Origin: Acidimicrobiaceae bacterium
Lineage (GTDB): Bacteria; Actinomycetota; Acidimicrobiia; Acidimicrobiales; UBA8592
Length of the DNA stretch: 57,789 bases
Assembly: GCA_002709645.1 (NCBI GenBank)
Contig: PAQG01000010.1
Coordinates: forward strand, 45,900-103,688
Direction: 5' to 3'
Shown here: positions 17,799 to 25,761 of the stretch, in pieces
Numbering within the stretch: the stretch's first letter is position 1
How the letters are laid out: each line of letters begins with the position of its first letter
Translations under genes and position numbers: made by a program
Notes under the pieces: generated by a model
The model's database searches: none
What the model was told of the DNA's origin: nothing
Seen by the model: only the letters and a program-made list of their open reading frames with translations

Positions 17799-18473
17799 AT
17801 GAATCCACTCAAACCTTCAATGGGATTAGGTGTACTGCACTTATTCTGTAAATCTTCTGATTCAGTGGATAAGAACGGTCTTGAACAGGCAGTTGTAGAA
17901 GCGAGTTCAGAAGGTGGGCAAGTAATCCCTATTTCAATTCTTGGTCATAAAGCGGAGATGGCATTCATGGTTTTAGACGAAAACTGGGTAGCTCTTAGGA
18001 AATTTCAGACAACTATTTCAAATTGTGGATTAGAAATAGTTGATTCTTATGTTTCGTTAACTGAAATATCAGAATATGCGGATGGCGTGCCAGATGAAAT
18101 GCGCAACGCTCGTCTGTACCCGACACTGCCTCCTGAAGGTAAGACAGCATGGTGTTTCTATCCGATGTCAAAAAGAAGAAATGTTGATCAGAACTGGTTC
18201 ACCCTTGAATTTGAAAAAAGAAAAAAACTTATGTATGAACATGGTGCTTCCGGAAGGAAATTCTCCGGTCGCGTTCTGCAAGTCATTACAGGTTCAACTG
18301 GGATAGATGATTTTGAGTGGGGCGTTACCTTATTTTGCGAAAAACCAGATGATTTGAAGGATGTGGTCTATTCAATGCGCTTTGATGAAGCTTCAGCAGA
18401 ATATGCAGAATTTGGACCGTTTTATGCAGGGATCGTGGGAGATCTTGAGCAGGTTCTCGAAATGAGTCTTTAG
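17799..18473 (+). CDS. chdC: Coproheme decarboxylase (ChdC/HemQ)
   Basis: Last enzyme of the coproporphyrin-dependent haem pathway: converts coproheme III to haem b using peroxide. The chlorite-dismutase fold is clear in 224 residues. The catalytic Tyr is Tyr121 in CFYPMSKRR, the proximal haem His is His148 in LMYEHG, and GRVLQVITGSTGIDDFEWGVTLF and MRFDEASAEYAEFGPFY are actinobacterial ChdC signatures. The earlier enzymes hemY and hemE are at 36908-39312. It is convergent with, and its stop overlaps by 4 bases, a siderophore-interacting protein gene. Confidence 0.93.
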   Translation: MNPLKPSMGLGVLHLFCKSSDSVDKNGLEQAVVEASSEGGQVIPISILGHKAEMAFMVLDENWVALRKFQTTISNCGLEIVDSYVSLTEISEYADGVPDEMRNARLYPTLPPEGKTAWCFYPMSKRRNVDQNWFTLEFEKRKKLMYEHGASGRKFSGRVLQVITGSTGIDDFEWGVTLFCEKPDDLKDVVYSMRFDEASAEYAEFGPFYAGIVGDLEQVLEMSL

Positions 18474-19264
18474 ATATCATTCTCCTGGTCAACTAACCAT
18501 TGTTTCTTGATACTTCGCCAAGTTTCATCAGTATGATCTCTTCGCCAGTAAGGGGAGATAGAGGCATTCTCAATATTGATTCCTCGTTCAAGGATTAAGT
18601 GTTTGCGTATGGCGCGAACTTCACCAGCTTCGCCATGAATGAAGACATCAAATTCTCCTTCCTGGAATTGGTGTTCCCTAATTGCTTCTAGAAGAGCAGT
18701 CTCAGGGTCAATAGCTTCTGACCGGTATACCCAATTAATTTCATGTATTGGTGAAGAACTAAAATCTATTTGATTTTCTGGACCGTCAACAATAAGAAAT
18801 ACAATGCACGGCTTTGAATCTGAAATTGTTTCCACAGATGCGCTGATTGATGGGAGAGCGCTTTCGTCACCGGCAAGCAAGTGCCAATCTACTTCGTCGG
18901 CAGGAGCGTAACTTCCATTGGGTCCTTTGAATTGGAGTCTGTCTCCTATAGTGGCTCTTTGCGCCCAGATACCCGCATAACCCTTATCTCCATGGGTAAC
19001 GAAATCAATGGTTAACTGTTCTGTTTCAGGCTCCCATTGCCGTACGGTGAACCTTCGAGGCCGTGGTCGGTAAGCATCACCTGACGCACGAGCATGTTCT
19101 AGATCAAAAGGAACCGAATAATTGGCTCCTTCAGGAACGAAATAGGCATTTATATATTGATCCGTGAACGAGGTTGACTCAAAGTTACTTAAATCTCCAT
19201 CTCCAAACACTATCCGGACCATGTTTGGAGATATTTTCGTTATTTTTTTTACTTCTGCGTACAT
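18470..19264 (-). CDS. Siderophore-interacting protein (FAD-linked ferric reductase family)
   Basis: 264 residues. The N-terminal FAD-binding barrel includes RPRPRRFTVRQW (the RxYT-type flavin motif with Phe) and HGDKGYAGIWAQRATIGD (about 110-128); the C-terminal NAD(P)H-binding part has LLAGDESALPSI and DVFIHGEAGEVRAIRKHL. These flavoproteins reduce ferric siderophores in the cytoplasm to release iron. It sits four bases from the HugZ-like gene on the same strand and end-to-end with chdC, forming an iron/haem group. Confidence 0.9.
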   Translation of the reverse strand: MYAEVKKITKISPNMVRIVFGDGDLSNFESTSFTDQYINAYFVPEGANYSVPFDLEHARASGDAYRPRPRRFTVRQWEPETEQLTIDFVTHGDKGYAGIWAQRATIGDRLQFKGPNGSYAPADEVDWHLLAGDESALPSISASVETISDSKPCIVFLIVDGPENQIDFSSSPIHEINWVYRSEAIDPETALLEAIREHQFQEGEFDVFIHGEAGEVRAIRKHLILERGINIENASISPYWRRDHTDETWRSIKKQWLVDQENDI

Positions 19265-19268
19265 TGCA

Positions 19269-20081
19269 TCACTTCATGTCTTCTTTAGGAATTACGTTAC
19301 GATTTTTCGCGAGATTTAATAACTCAATAATGGCAGGCCTTGCTTCATCTTCAGAATTTAATGGATTAGGGAATCCTACTCTTGCCATTCTTGGACCATC
19401 AGCGGTCAATGCTTTCAAAGTTATTCCATAACGGTCTACACCTAACATTGTTGCTTCAGAACAACTTGGAAGATTCGCCAAGTTTTTGGCATAAAGAGTA
19501 TTAGCGTCACTGTGATCATCATTCATGTGGCTAATGATTCCTTCAGCACTTCGGGAAAGGGGGTCAATTTCAGCTTTATAATAATCTTCGCTCTGAACCC
19601 AACTCATGTGCCCAAATCCTCCTACGTATCTGCATTCCTCAACAGTTAATTTCCAAAAGTTAAAATCTTCATAGTCAACGTAGAAGGAAGCGTATTGGTG
19701 TTCTAGAAGATATTTTTCACGCTCGTCTATGGGGTTTTGAAGCAATGTCAATGACCCAACAAGGGTAAGCCGGGATTTTCCAAGCGGGTCACCTCCTTCT
19801 GAAGGGTCACTGATGAGCATTGAAGCCCTTTGATCAACTCGGGCGTTAATAGTATGTTCAGCAAGGTCAGAAATAAGAATAACTGGCTCTCCCTGCTCAC
19901 TAATGACATAGGAAACGATACTTCCGTAAGGGTAGCCATCTGAAGTGAGGGTGCTTAGCGAAGCAGTTCCTGACGAGGCAACTAGTGTTTTCGAGAGTTC
20001 TGCATCTGATGGGAAAGTTAGGATATCACCAGCAATCGGAGGTGAAGAATCCCCGCTTCCGTGTGCTTGTTTTTTTGCCAC
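19269..20081 (-). CDS. HugZ-like haem-binding/pyridoxamine-oxidase-fold protein with DUF2470
   Basis: 270 residues. The N-terminal split-barrel flavin-reductase/PNPOx fold (LVASSGTASLSTLTSDGYPYGS, about 32-53) is followed by a C-terminal DUF2470 domain with ISHMNDDHSDAN (about 183-194), the His-rich element characteristic of HugZ-type haem oxygenases and plant GluTR-binding-like proteins. Haem degradation or haem handling is the likely role. It is translated just before the siderophore-interacting protein (4-base gap), so iron released from haem or siderophores may share regulation. Confidence 0.82.
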   Translation of the reverse strand: MAKKQAHGSGDSSPPIAGDILTFPSDAELSKTLVASSGTASLSTLTSDGYPYGSIVSYVISEQGEPVILISDLAEHTINARVDQRASMLISDPSEGGDPLGKSRLTLVGSLTLLQNPIDEREKYLLEHQYASFYVDYEDFNFWKLTVEECRYVGGFGHMSWVQSEDYYKAEIDPLSRSAEGIISHMNDDHSDANTLYAKNLANLPSCSEATMLGVDRYGITLKALTADGPRMARVGFPNPLNSEDEARPAIIELLNLAKNRNVIPKEDMK

Positions 20082-20164
20082 TATTTACTCCTATTTTCAA
20101 CGACGTCATGAAATTACCACTGATTTAAAGTACTTGACTCATTGCATCAATGGCGCCTTCGTTC

Positions 20165-20905
20165 TTAACGGGATTCTGCCATTGTACCCAAGTATAATTT
20201 TATGACGTTGGGGTCATGCAAAAGTCCTTCGCCAGTCCCGTCGTAAGCATTTTTTCCTTGATCAAGGACGTACCCCCGGTCACTGATTTTTAAACAACGA
20301 GTAGCGTTCTGTTCAACCATTACTATAGAAACCCCTGTTTTATTTATAGCTGTCACATTTTCAAAAACGTCTACCTGAAGAGCTGGTGAAAGTCCCGCAG
20401 AGGGTTCGTCAAGAAGTAGGACAGAGGGTTCCATCATTAGAGCTCTTCCCATTGCAAGCATTTGTCGTTCGCCACCAGATAGGAGACCCGCTCGTTGTTT
20501 AATGCGTTCCCCAAGTCTGGGGAAAAGATCAGTAATGTTTTTAAGTCGTTCAGTGATTTCGGTGGCCTTTAATTGATATGCGCCCATTTGTAGATTCTCA
20601 GAAACAGTTAGCGACGGGAAAACATTCTCAGTTTGCGGAACATAGCCAACACCTTTTCGTACCAACTCGTGCGCAGCTAGATTCGTGATTTCCTCTTCAA
20701 GCAATTGGACTGTACCACTTCGCACTTCTACAAGCCCAAACATGCTTTTAACCAAAGTTGATTTTCCAGCTCCATTCGGTCCGATAATTCCAACAAGCTC
20801 ACCTTTAAACAGTTTGAAATTACACCCTGTCAATATGTCAACTCCTGGAAGGTAGCCAGCTACTAGATTTTTAGATTCAAGGACCACTTTTCTTTTATCA
20901 GACAT
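20165..20905 (-). CDS. livF: Branched-chain amino acid-type ABC transporter ATPase LivF
   Basis: Cytoplasmic ATPase of a LivFGMH-type importer. Walker A GPNGAGKST, signature LLSGGERQML, Walker B LLLDEPSAGL, and a characteristic short LivF C-terminus. The frame extends to a TTG at 20935, but the ATG at 20905 has GAGGAG at ideal spacing and gives MSDKRK; it overlaps the livG stop by eight bases. 246 residues is typical. Last gene of the minus-strand operon. Confidence 0.93.
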   Translation of the reverse strand: MSDKRKVVLESKNLVAGYLPGVDILTGCNFKLFKGELVGIIGPNGAGKSTLVKSMFGLVEVRSGTVQLLEEEITNLAAHELVRKGVGYVPQTENVFPSLTVSENLQMGAYQLKATEITERLKNITDLFPRLGERIKQRAGLLSGGERQMLAMGRALMMEPSVLLLDEPSAGLSPALQVDVFENVTAINKTGVSIVMVEQNATRCLKISDRGYVLDQGKNAYDGTGEGLLHDPNVIKLYLGTMAESR

Positions 20906-21764
20906 CTTTAAGCTCCTCAGCGATTGCGCTTCCAAGATATGCGTCTATAACAGCAGGGTTTTTTGAAACATCTGAAGGAGTTCCTTCGGCAATTACTTGA
21001 CCTTCCGCTAGAACAACTATCCAATCGGAGATTCCCATGATGGCATCCATGTCATGCTCAATGAAAAGTACGCTCACACCTTCATCTCGAAGATTTTCTA
21101 TATGCACCAACAGGGATTCAACGAGAACTGGATTGACGCCTGCCATGGGCTCATCAAGAAGGATCAATTTTGGCTCAGACATCAAAGCTCTAGCCATCTC
21201 AAGTAACTTTCGTTGCCCGCCTGAAAGTGTTGCTGCATATTCATCTCTCATATGCGAAAGTTTGAACCGTTCTAGAAGATCCTCTGCTTTTCTCAGAATT
21301 GTGTTTTCCTGTTGCCGCCAACGCGATGTGAAGAGGGCATTTCTCAGAGATTCGCCTTTCTGTTCAGCTGCTCCAAGAAGCATATTATCTAGAACAGTCA
21401 TCTTCGCAAGAGACTTAGTTAATTGAAATGTACGGACCATACCCTTATTAGCGATTTGATGGGGTCGGAGACCAGAAAGATCGGTTGTCCAAGATTTTGC
21501 ATTTGCGAGTTGATGGAAAGTCCATTGTCCGGAGTCAGGCTTATCAAAACCCGTTATTAAGTTAAACAAGGTTGTCTTGCCAGCACCGTTCGGACCGATA
21601 AATGCAGTAATGATTCCACGTTGGACCTCCAGATGATCAATATCAACTGCGCGGAGTCCACCAAAGGAACGAACCACATTATCAATTGTTAATATCGGAT
21701 CTAGTTTCGTTGATCCTGGGGTTGGCTCTACATTCCCCAATTCAGAGGATTTGTTATCGGACAT
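20898..21764 (-). CDS. livG: Branched-chain amino acid-type ABC transporter ATPase LivG
   Basis: Second ATPase of the importer. Walker A GPNGAGKTTLF, an inserted segment before the signature LSGGQRKLLEMARAL, Walker B LILLDEPMAGVNP and the H-loop IEHDMDAIM, with the LivG-type C-terminus (DVSKNPAVIDAYLG). About 20 extra Ser/Pro-rich residues precede the ABC domain. Start taken as the ATG at 21764; a TTG three bases upstream shares the GAGGAG site. It overlaps livM. Confidence 0.93.
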   Translation of the reverse strand: MSDNKSSELGNVEPTPGSTKLDPILTIDNVVRSFGGLRAVDIDHLEVQRGIITAFIGPNGAGKTTLFNLITGFDKPDSGQWTFHQLANAKSWTTDLSGLRPHQIANKGMVRTFQLTKSLAKMTVLDNMLLGAAEQKGESLRNALFTSRWRQQENTILRKAEDLLERFKLSHMRDEYAATLSGGQRKLLEMARALMSEPKLILLDEPMAGVNPVLVESLLVHIENLRDEGVSVLFIEHDMDAIMGISDWIVVLAEGQVIAEGTPSDVSKNPAVIDAYLGSAIAEELKDV

Positions 21765-22806
21765 CAATTTGCGCCTCCTCTTTCTTCCCTACAAGACCTT
21801 GAGGCCGCCATATCATAAGAGTTGCCAACATGATCCCCATCAGAATCATTCGGACGCTAGCTATATCGTTCGACTTAAGAATGGCTTCAGGGATCCAACC
21901 GGAGTCAACCATTTGCCGTAGAAGCTCCTCCGAGAAAATAATGACAAACCAAAATGTCATTGATCCAATTATCGGTCCCCAAATCGAAGCTGCGCCTCCA
22001 AGTATTAAAACTGTCCAGATGAAAAATGTTGTCTGAGGCCTAAATTGCTGTGTCTCCACGAAACCCATATCAAATGCACGGACAATACCGGCTAAAGAAG
22101 CGATAACCCCACCAATAATGAGGCTCTGAAGTTTGTATGAGAAAACATTCTTACCTAATGCCCTTGCAGCATCCTCATCTTCTCGGATCGCTTTGATAAC
22201 TCTTCCCCACGGGGAACGCATCAAACCCCAGATCAAGAGACTCGCTAACGAAACCAAAGACCATCCAATAATCATGACCCACAATGTTTTCTCATCAAAC
22301 TCGAGAAACCAGGCACCATAATTACCTTTCCCTATAGGGTTCCAGTCAACAGTTATTACATCAGCGAAGGAAACATTTGCATTTCGATCTTCAATGCTTG
22401 GAAGCCCAAATGGTCCCCCTGTCAGATCAAGTAGTCGTTGAGACCGGAAAGAGATTCTTAAAACTTCAGCGATAGCTATAGTAGTTAACGCTAAATAATC
22501 GGCTCGTAGACGTAATGAAGGTAACCCAATGCTGAGAGCTATTATTACTGCAAAAGCTAGTCCACTTGCGATAGCGAGGAGAATAGACCCACCTAGCCAT
22601 CCTTGGGTAAAGAAAATAGCCATGCCGTAAGCACCGGCAGCCATAAAGGCAACCACACCAAAATTCAGGAGGCCGGTGTAGCCATAATGAAGATTCAAAC
22701 CAACTGCAGCAAGAGCGAAAGTCGCGGCCTGCACCCCAATTGATGTCCGGAGGGCTAAACCGAATAATTTACTCACATCAATTTCAGCGAAAAGATTCAT
22801 CAACAT
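21754..22806 (-). CDS. livM: Branched-chain amino acid-type ABC transporter permease LivM
   Basis: 350 residues, about eight to nine hydrophobic helices. LNLHYGYTGLLNFG (about 37-50), the GLPSLRLRADYLALTTIAIAEVLR motif region and the EAA-like loop MRSPWGRVIKAIREDEDAARALG are LivM/UrtC hallmarks. A loop of about 50 residues between helices (DLTGGPFGLPSIEDRN to WFLEF) faces outside. Four bases downstream of livH. The substrate may be branched-chain amino acids, urea or another small amide; sequence reading alone does not settle this. Confidence 0.92.
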   Translation of the reverse strand: MLMNLFAEIDVSKLFGLALRTSIGVQAATFALAAVGLNLHYGYTGLLNFGVVAFMAAGAYGMAIFFTQGWLGGSILLAIASGLAFAVIIALSIGLPSLRLRADYLALTTIAIAEVLRISFRSQRLLDLTGGPFGLPSIEDRNANVSFADVITVDWNPIGKGNYGAWFLEFDEKTLWVMIIGWSLVSLASLLIWGLMRSPWGRVIKAIREDEDAARALGKNVFSYKLQSLIIGGVIASLAGIVRAFDMGFVETQQFRPQTTFFIWTVLILGGAASIWGPIIGSMTFWFVIIFSEELLRQMVDSGWIPEAILKSNDIASVRMILMGIMLATLMIWRPQGLVGKKEEAQIDVR

Positions 22807-22810
22807 AGCA

Positions 22811-24103
22811 TCAACCTAATCTTTCCCGGACTCCGAGGATGCCCCGAGGTCGAACTAAAAGGATCACAATCATAACTGCTAATGCGATAAGAAATTTGAG
22901 ATCATTATCTAACCAAAAGGTGGAAGTTTCAGAAGCAAAACCAATAGCTAGACCGCCCACCATCGCACCAAAGGCGGTACCTAATCCCCCTAGTGTCACT
23001 GCAGCGAATATTAGAAGAAGAATTTTTTCTCCCATTTGCCATTCAACTACTTGGGTAAGGCCAATCATTGTCCCGCCAAGGCTTGCTAACGCACTTCCAA
23101 AAATCCATACCCACATAATTGTCCGGTTCACGTCAATTCCAGATGATTCAGCAAGAGCCGGATTGTCAGAAACGGCCCTCATGGAAGTCCCCAGTTTCGT
23201 TCTTTGAAGCAAGATACCGACAAGTAACAACGTGGTAAAGGATATGGCAATGATGAAATAGTCTTTTGCTGGAAGTTCAATTGGGCCAAATGAAACCCCA
23301 CTTTGAATCCTAAAGGACTCAAATGTTTCTGGTTCTGCACCATGGTAGATAAGAATCATGTATCTCATAAGAAAAGCAAGCCCAATAGAAACAACCATAA
23401 GCGAGATGTTCGTCATTTTCCGTCGGCGAAGAGGCCCAAATATGCCCTTTTCTAGGCCATATCCTAAACCTCCGCCGGCAAGAACTGCGATAAGTATAAC
23501 TAAGGGGAACAGCGCTCCTGTAAGTCCAGTTGTTGATTCAAGAAGCAGAGCGATTACTGCCCCGAATGCAACCATTTCAGAGTGGGCAAAGTTGACGAGT
23601 CCAGTTACACCAAAGATCAGTGACAGCCCTATTGATGCTAAAGCAACAAGAAGTCCTACTTTCAGGCCGCTTACCATACGATTAAGCAGGCGTTCCCATG
23701 TCGGTGGTATCTCAAGGATCGGCTTTTTATCCTCACCAGTTAATTGGAAACCCACTGCTTTCGACCGATATTCTTCAACATTTACGACTACTTGGTCAGT
23801 AGCTCCTTCTTTAACAGAGACACCTTCAGGGAGAGGACCAACCAAAGTAACTGTGTATTCTCCAAGACCAGGAATTGGGATTTCCCACTTCCCATCTTCA
23901 CCAGTTGTAACGGCCCCTATCTCGGTGTCCTGTGCATCAGTGACAAGGATTTGAACATCTGGAATCACGTCGCGACCCACGCGCACAGTTCCCCTTATTG
24001 TAAGTTCGTTATCAGATTGCGCATTTGCAGCGATTGGCAAGCACAAAAGCAATCCCAAAACTAAAAAAATAAAACTTGAAACAAGTTTAAGCCTTTTTCC
24101 CAC
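22811..24103 (-). CDS. livH: LivH permease with N-terminal signal peptide and carboxypeptidase-regulatory-like domain
   Basis: 430 residues against about 290-300 for normal LivH. Residues 1-29 form a signal peptide (hydrophobic FIFLVLGLLLCLPIA, then ANAQS). Residues about 33-120 form a beta-rich domain (LTIRGTVRVGRDVIPDVQIL; TTGEDGKWEIPIPGLGEYTV) resembling the carboxypeptidase regulatory-like/Cna-B sandwich. The LivH permease follows from about 140 (LSLIFGVTGLVNFAHSEM, VSIGLAFLMRY, the SDNPALAESSGID loop). The extra domain must lie outside the membrane, where the binding protein would dock. GTG start. No substrate-binding protein gene is near. Confidence 0.88.
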   Translation of the reverse strand: MGKRLKLVSSFIFLVLGLLLCLPIAANAQSDNELTIRGTVRVGRDVIPDVQILVTDAQDTEIGAVTTGEDGKWEIPIPGLGEYTVTLVGPLPEGVSVKEGATDQVVVNVEEYRSKAVGFQLTGEDKKPILEIPPTWERLLNRMVSGLKVGLLVALASIGLSLIFGVTGLVNFAHSEMVAFGAVIALLLESTTGLTGALFPLVILIAVLAGGGLGYGLEKGIFGPLRRRKMTNISLMVVSIGLAFLMRYMILIYHGAEPETFESFRIQSGVSFGPIELPAKDYFIIAISFTTLLLVGILLQRTKLGTSMRAVSDNPALAESSGIDVNRTIMWVWIFGSALASLGGTMIGLTQVVEWQMGEKILLLIFAAVTLGGLGTAFGAMVGGLAIGFASETSTFWLDNDLKFLIALAVMIVILLVRPRGILGVRERLG

Positions 24104-24476
24104 ACCGTGACTCTAACCTGCTTAGAAGCCACTAACTAACAAAAGACAGTGTAGATACAATTTTTTTACTGCTATTTTGACTCACCTGTTCCAACCAGCA
24201 TCCGAAATATTACGTTTTTCAAAAAATAAGCAGAATTCAGGACAAGCAAATGGCATTTCCTCGTTACTCCCGACTCGGCATTTCTGGACCCGGTCTCCCG
24301 AAGGAAGAGATCTGCTTCTGTAATGCCGGCAATCTTCGTGAATCCCCATAGGTACTAAATATTAGCGGAAGCTTCCTTTAAGTTGCCCTTAAAAGAGTTA
24401 ACACTTTAGAAACAAATCAGAAACATTGGTCAACTACATTTCAATTGCCGTTAATTTCTACAATTTAGGAGTGTTT
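24104..24476. other. 373-base intergenic region with a possible structured RNA
   Basis: No credible gene. It separates divergent livH and amt. CGGCATT (24276-24282) and AATGCCG (24322-24328) pair perfectly. Between them the minus strand reads TTCC-TTCG-GGAG, a C(UUCG)G-closed hairpin, which favours a minus-strand RNA (livH leader). I could not match it to a riboswitch family. The amt ribosome-binding site TAGGAG lies at its right end. Confidence 0.4.
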
Positions 24477-25694
24477 ATGAACTCAGGTGACATCGCTTGG
24501 ATGTTGATCTCAACAGCATTGGTTGTTTTTATGGTTCCAGGTCTCGCACTTTTCTATGGAGGCATGGACAGGTCAAAAAATGTTCTCAACATGCTCAATA
24601 TGAATATGTATTGCATAGGGATAGTTCCTTTGCTCTGGGTCACATTGTCATGGACTCTTGGCAACAGTTCGGATGGTTCAGGTTTCTGGGGCGGTGACTT
24701 AATTGGAAATTGGGACCAAATCGGCCTTGATGGGTTGAATCTTGATAGTGAATCATTGATCTTTGTTGCATTCCTTATGACCTTTGCATCAATAACGCCG
24801 GCTCTTATTTCTGGAGCTGTAGCAGATCGAATGAAATTTTCAGCTTGGGCTTTATTCGTGCCTATTTGGGTATTGATTGTTTATACCCCAGTAACCTACT
24901 GGGTTTACAGTGGCTGGCATCACGAGATGGGCGCAATTGATTTTGCTGGTGGAACAGCCATTCACATTAATGCTGGGGCTGCATCTCTCGCTCTGATTCT
25001 TGTTCTTGGAAAACGAAAAGGATGGCCTAGTGAGTCATCACCCCCACATAACCTGCCCTTAGTCATGCTCGGGACTGGAATCCTCTGGTTCGGGTGGTTT
25101 GGTTTCAACGCAGGATCCGCAGGAGCAGCGAACGGTCAGGCAGTTCAAGCATTACTGAATACCTTCGTAGCAGCGGCAGCAGGGATGATTGGGTGGATGC
25201 TTATTGAATGGTATCGAGATGGGAAAGCGACAACTCTCGGGGCTTGTTCCGGCGTCGTAGCTGCTCTAGTAGCAATAACACCTGCAGCCGGATATGTCGG
25301 TGGCCTATCAAGCATTATCTTTGGGCTCGTAGCAGGAGTAGGTTGCTACTTCCTTATTGGGTTGAAAAACAAGTTCGGCTATGACGATTCACTTGACGTC
25401 GTTGGCGTGCATGGAGGAGGCGGAATTATCGGAGGTCTTCTTCTAGGTCTATTTGCAGACAATTCAGCAATAAACAGTGAACCAGGAGGATTCCAAGACG
25501 GGCTTTTCTTCGGAGGGGGAGAACTCTTCATTGACCAAGTTATTGCCATGGGATCAGTCATTATCTTCTCATTCATCCTCACATTCATTATCGCTAAGGT
25601 ACTCGATGGAACGATTGGATTACGAGTAAGCGAAGACGATGAAATAGCTGGACTGGACCAGTCACAACACGCAGAAACCGCATACAACCTATAA
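24477..25694 (+). CDS. amt: Ammonium transporter
   Basis: Amt/Mep/Rh channel for ammonium uptake; 405 residues with about 11 membrane segments. FYGGMDRSKNVLNM near the N-terminus, the first pore His in FAGGTAIHINAG and the second in DVVGVHGGGGIIGG are intact. The frame starts at a TTG (24426), but the ATG at 24477 has TAGGAG five bases upstream and gives the expected MNSGDIAWML. The cytoplasmic tail ends LDQSQHAETAYNL. In most actinobacteria amt is followed by glnK and glnD; here glnD follows directly. Confidence 0.95.
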   Translation: MNSGDIAWMLISTALVVFMVPGLALFYGGMDRSKNVLNMLNMNMYCIGIVPLLWVTLSWTLGNSSDGSGFWGGDLIGNWDQIGLDGLNLDSESLIFVAFLMTFASITPALISGAVADRMKFSAWALFVPIWVLIVYTPVTYWVYSGWHHEMGAIDFAGGTAIHINAGAASLALILVLGKRKGWPSESSPPHNLPLVMLGTGILWFGWFGFNAGSAGAANGQAVQALLNTFVAAAAGMIGWMLIEWYRDGKATTLGACSGVVAALVAITPAAGYVGGLSSIIFGLVAGVGCYFLIGLKNKFGYDDSLDVVGVHGGGGIIGGLLLGLFADNSAINSEPGGFQDGLFFGGGELFIDQVIAMGSVIIFSFILTFIIAKVLDGTIGLRVSEDDEIAGLDQSQHAETAYNL

Positions 25695-25716
25695 AAACAT
25701 AAGTTTTTTCACGAAT

Positions 25717-25746
25717 AACTGAAGGGGGATCACCCCCCCTTCAGTT
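25717..25746 (+). terminator. Strong hairpin between amt and glnD
   Basis: AACTGAAGGGGG (25717-25728) pairs with CCCCCTTCAGTT (25735-25746): 12 perfect base pairs with a six-base loop. No T run follows, so it may be a T-less terminator, an attenuator that lowers glnD expression relative to amt, or an mRNA-stabilising element. Confidence 0.6.
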
Positions 25747-25761
25747 AACGGTGTTCCCAAA

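Noticed and set aside
23358-23954. 198-codon plus-strand ORF opposite livH
   Set aside because: Antisense shadow of the LivH frame; composition (Pro/Ser/Arg-rich) is typical of complement reading.
25717-25746. Decayed glnK between amt and glnD
   Set aside because: The 67-base gap is too short and contains no PII-like codons.
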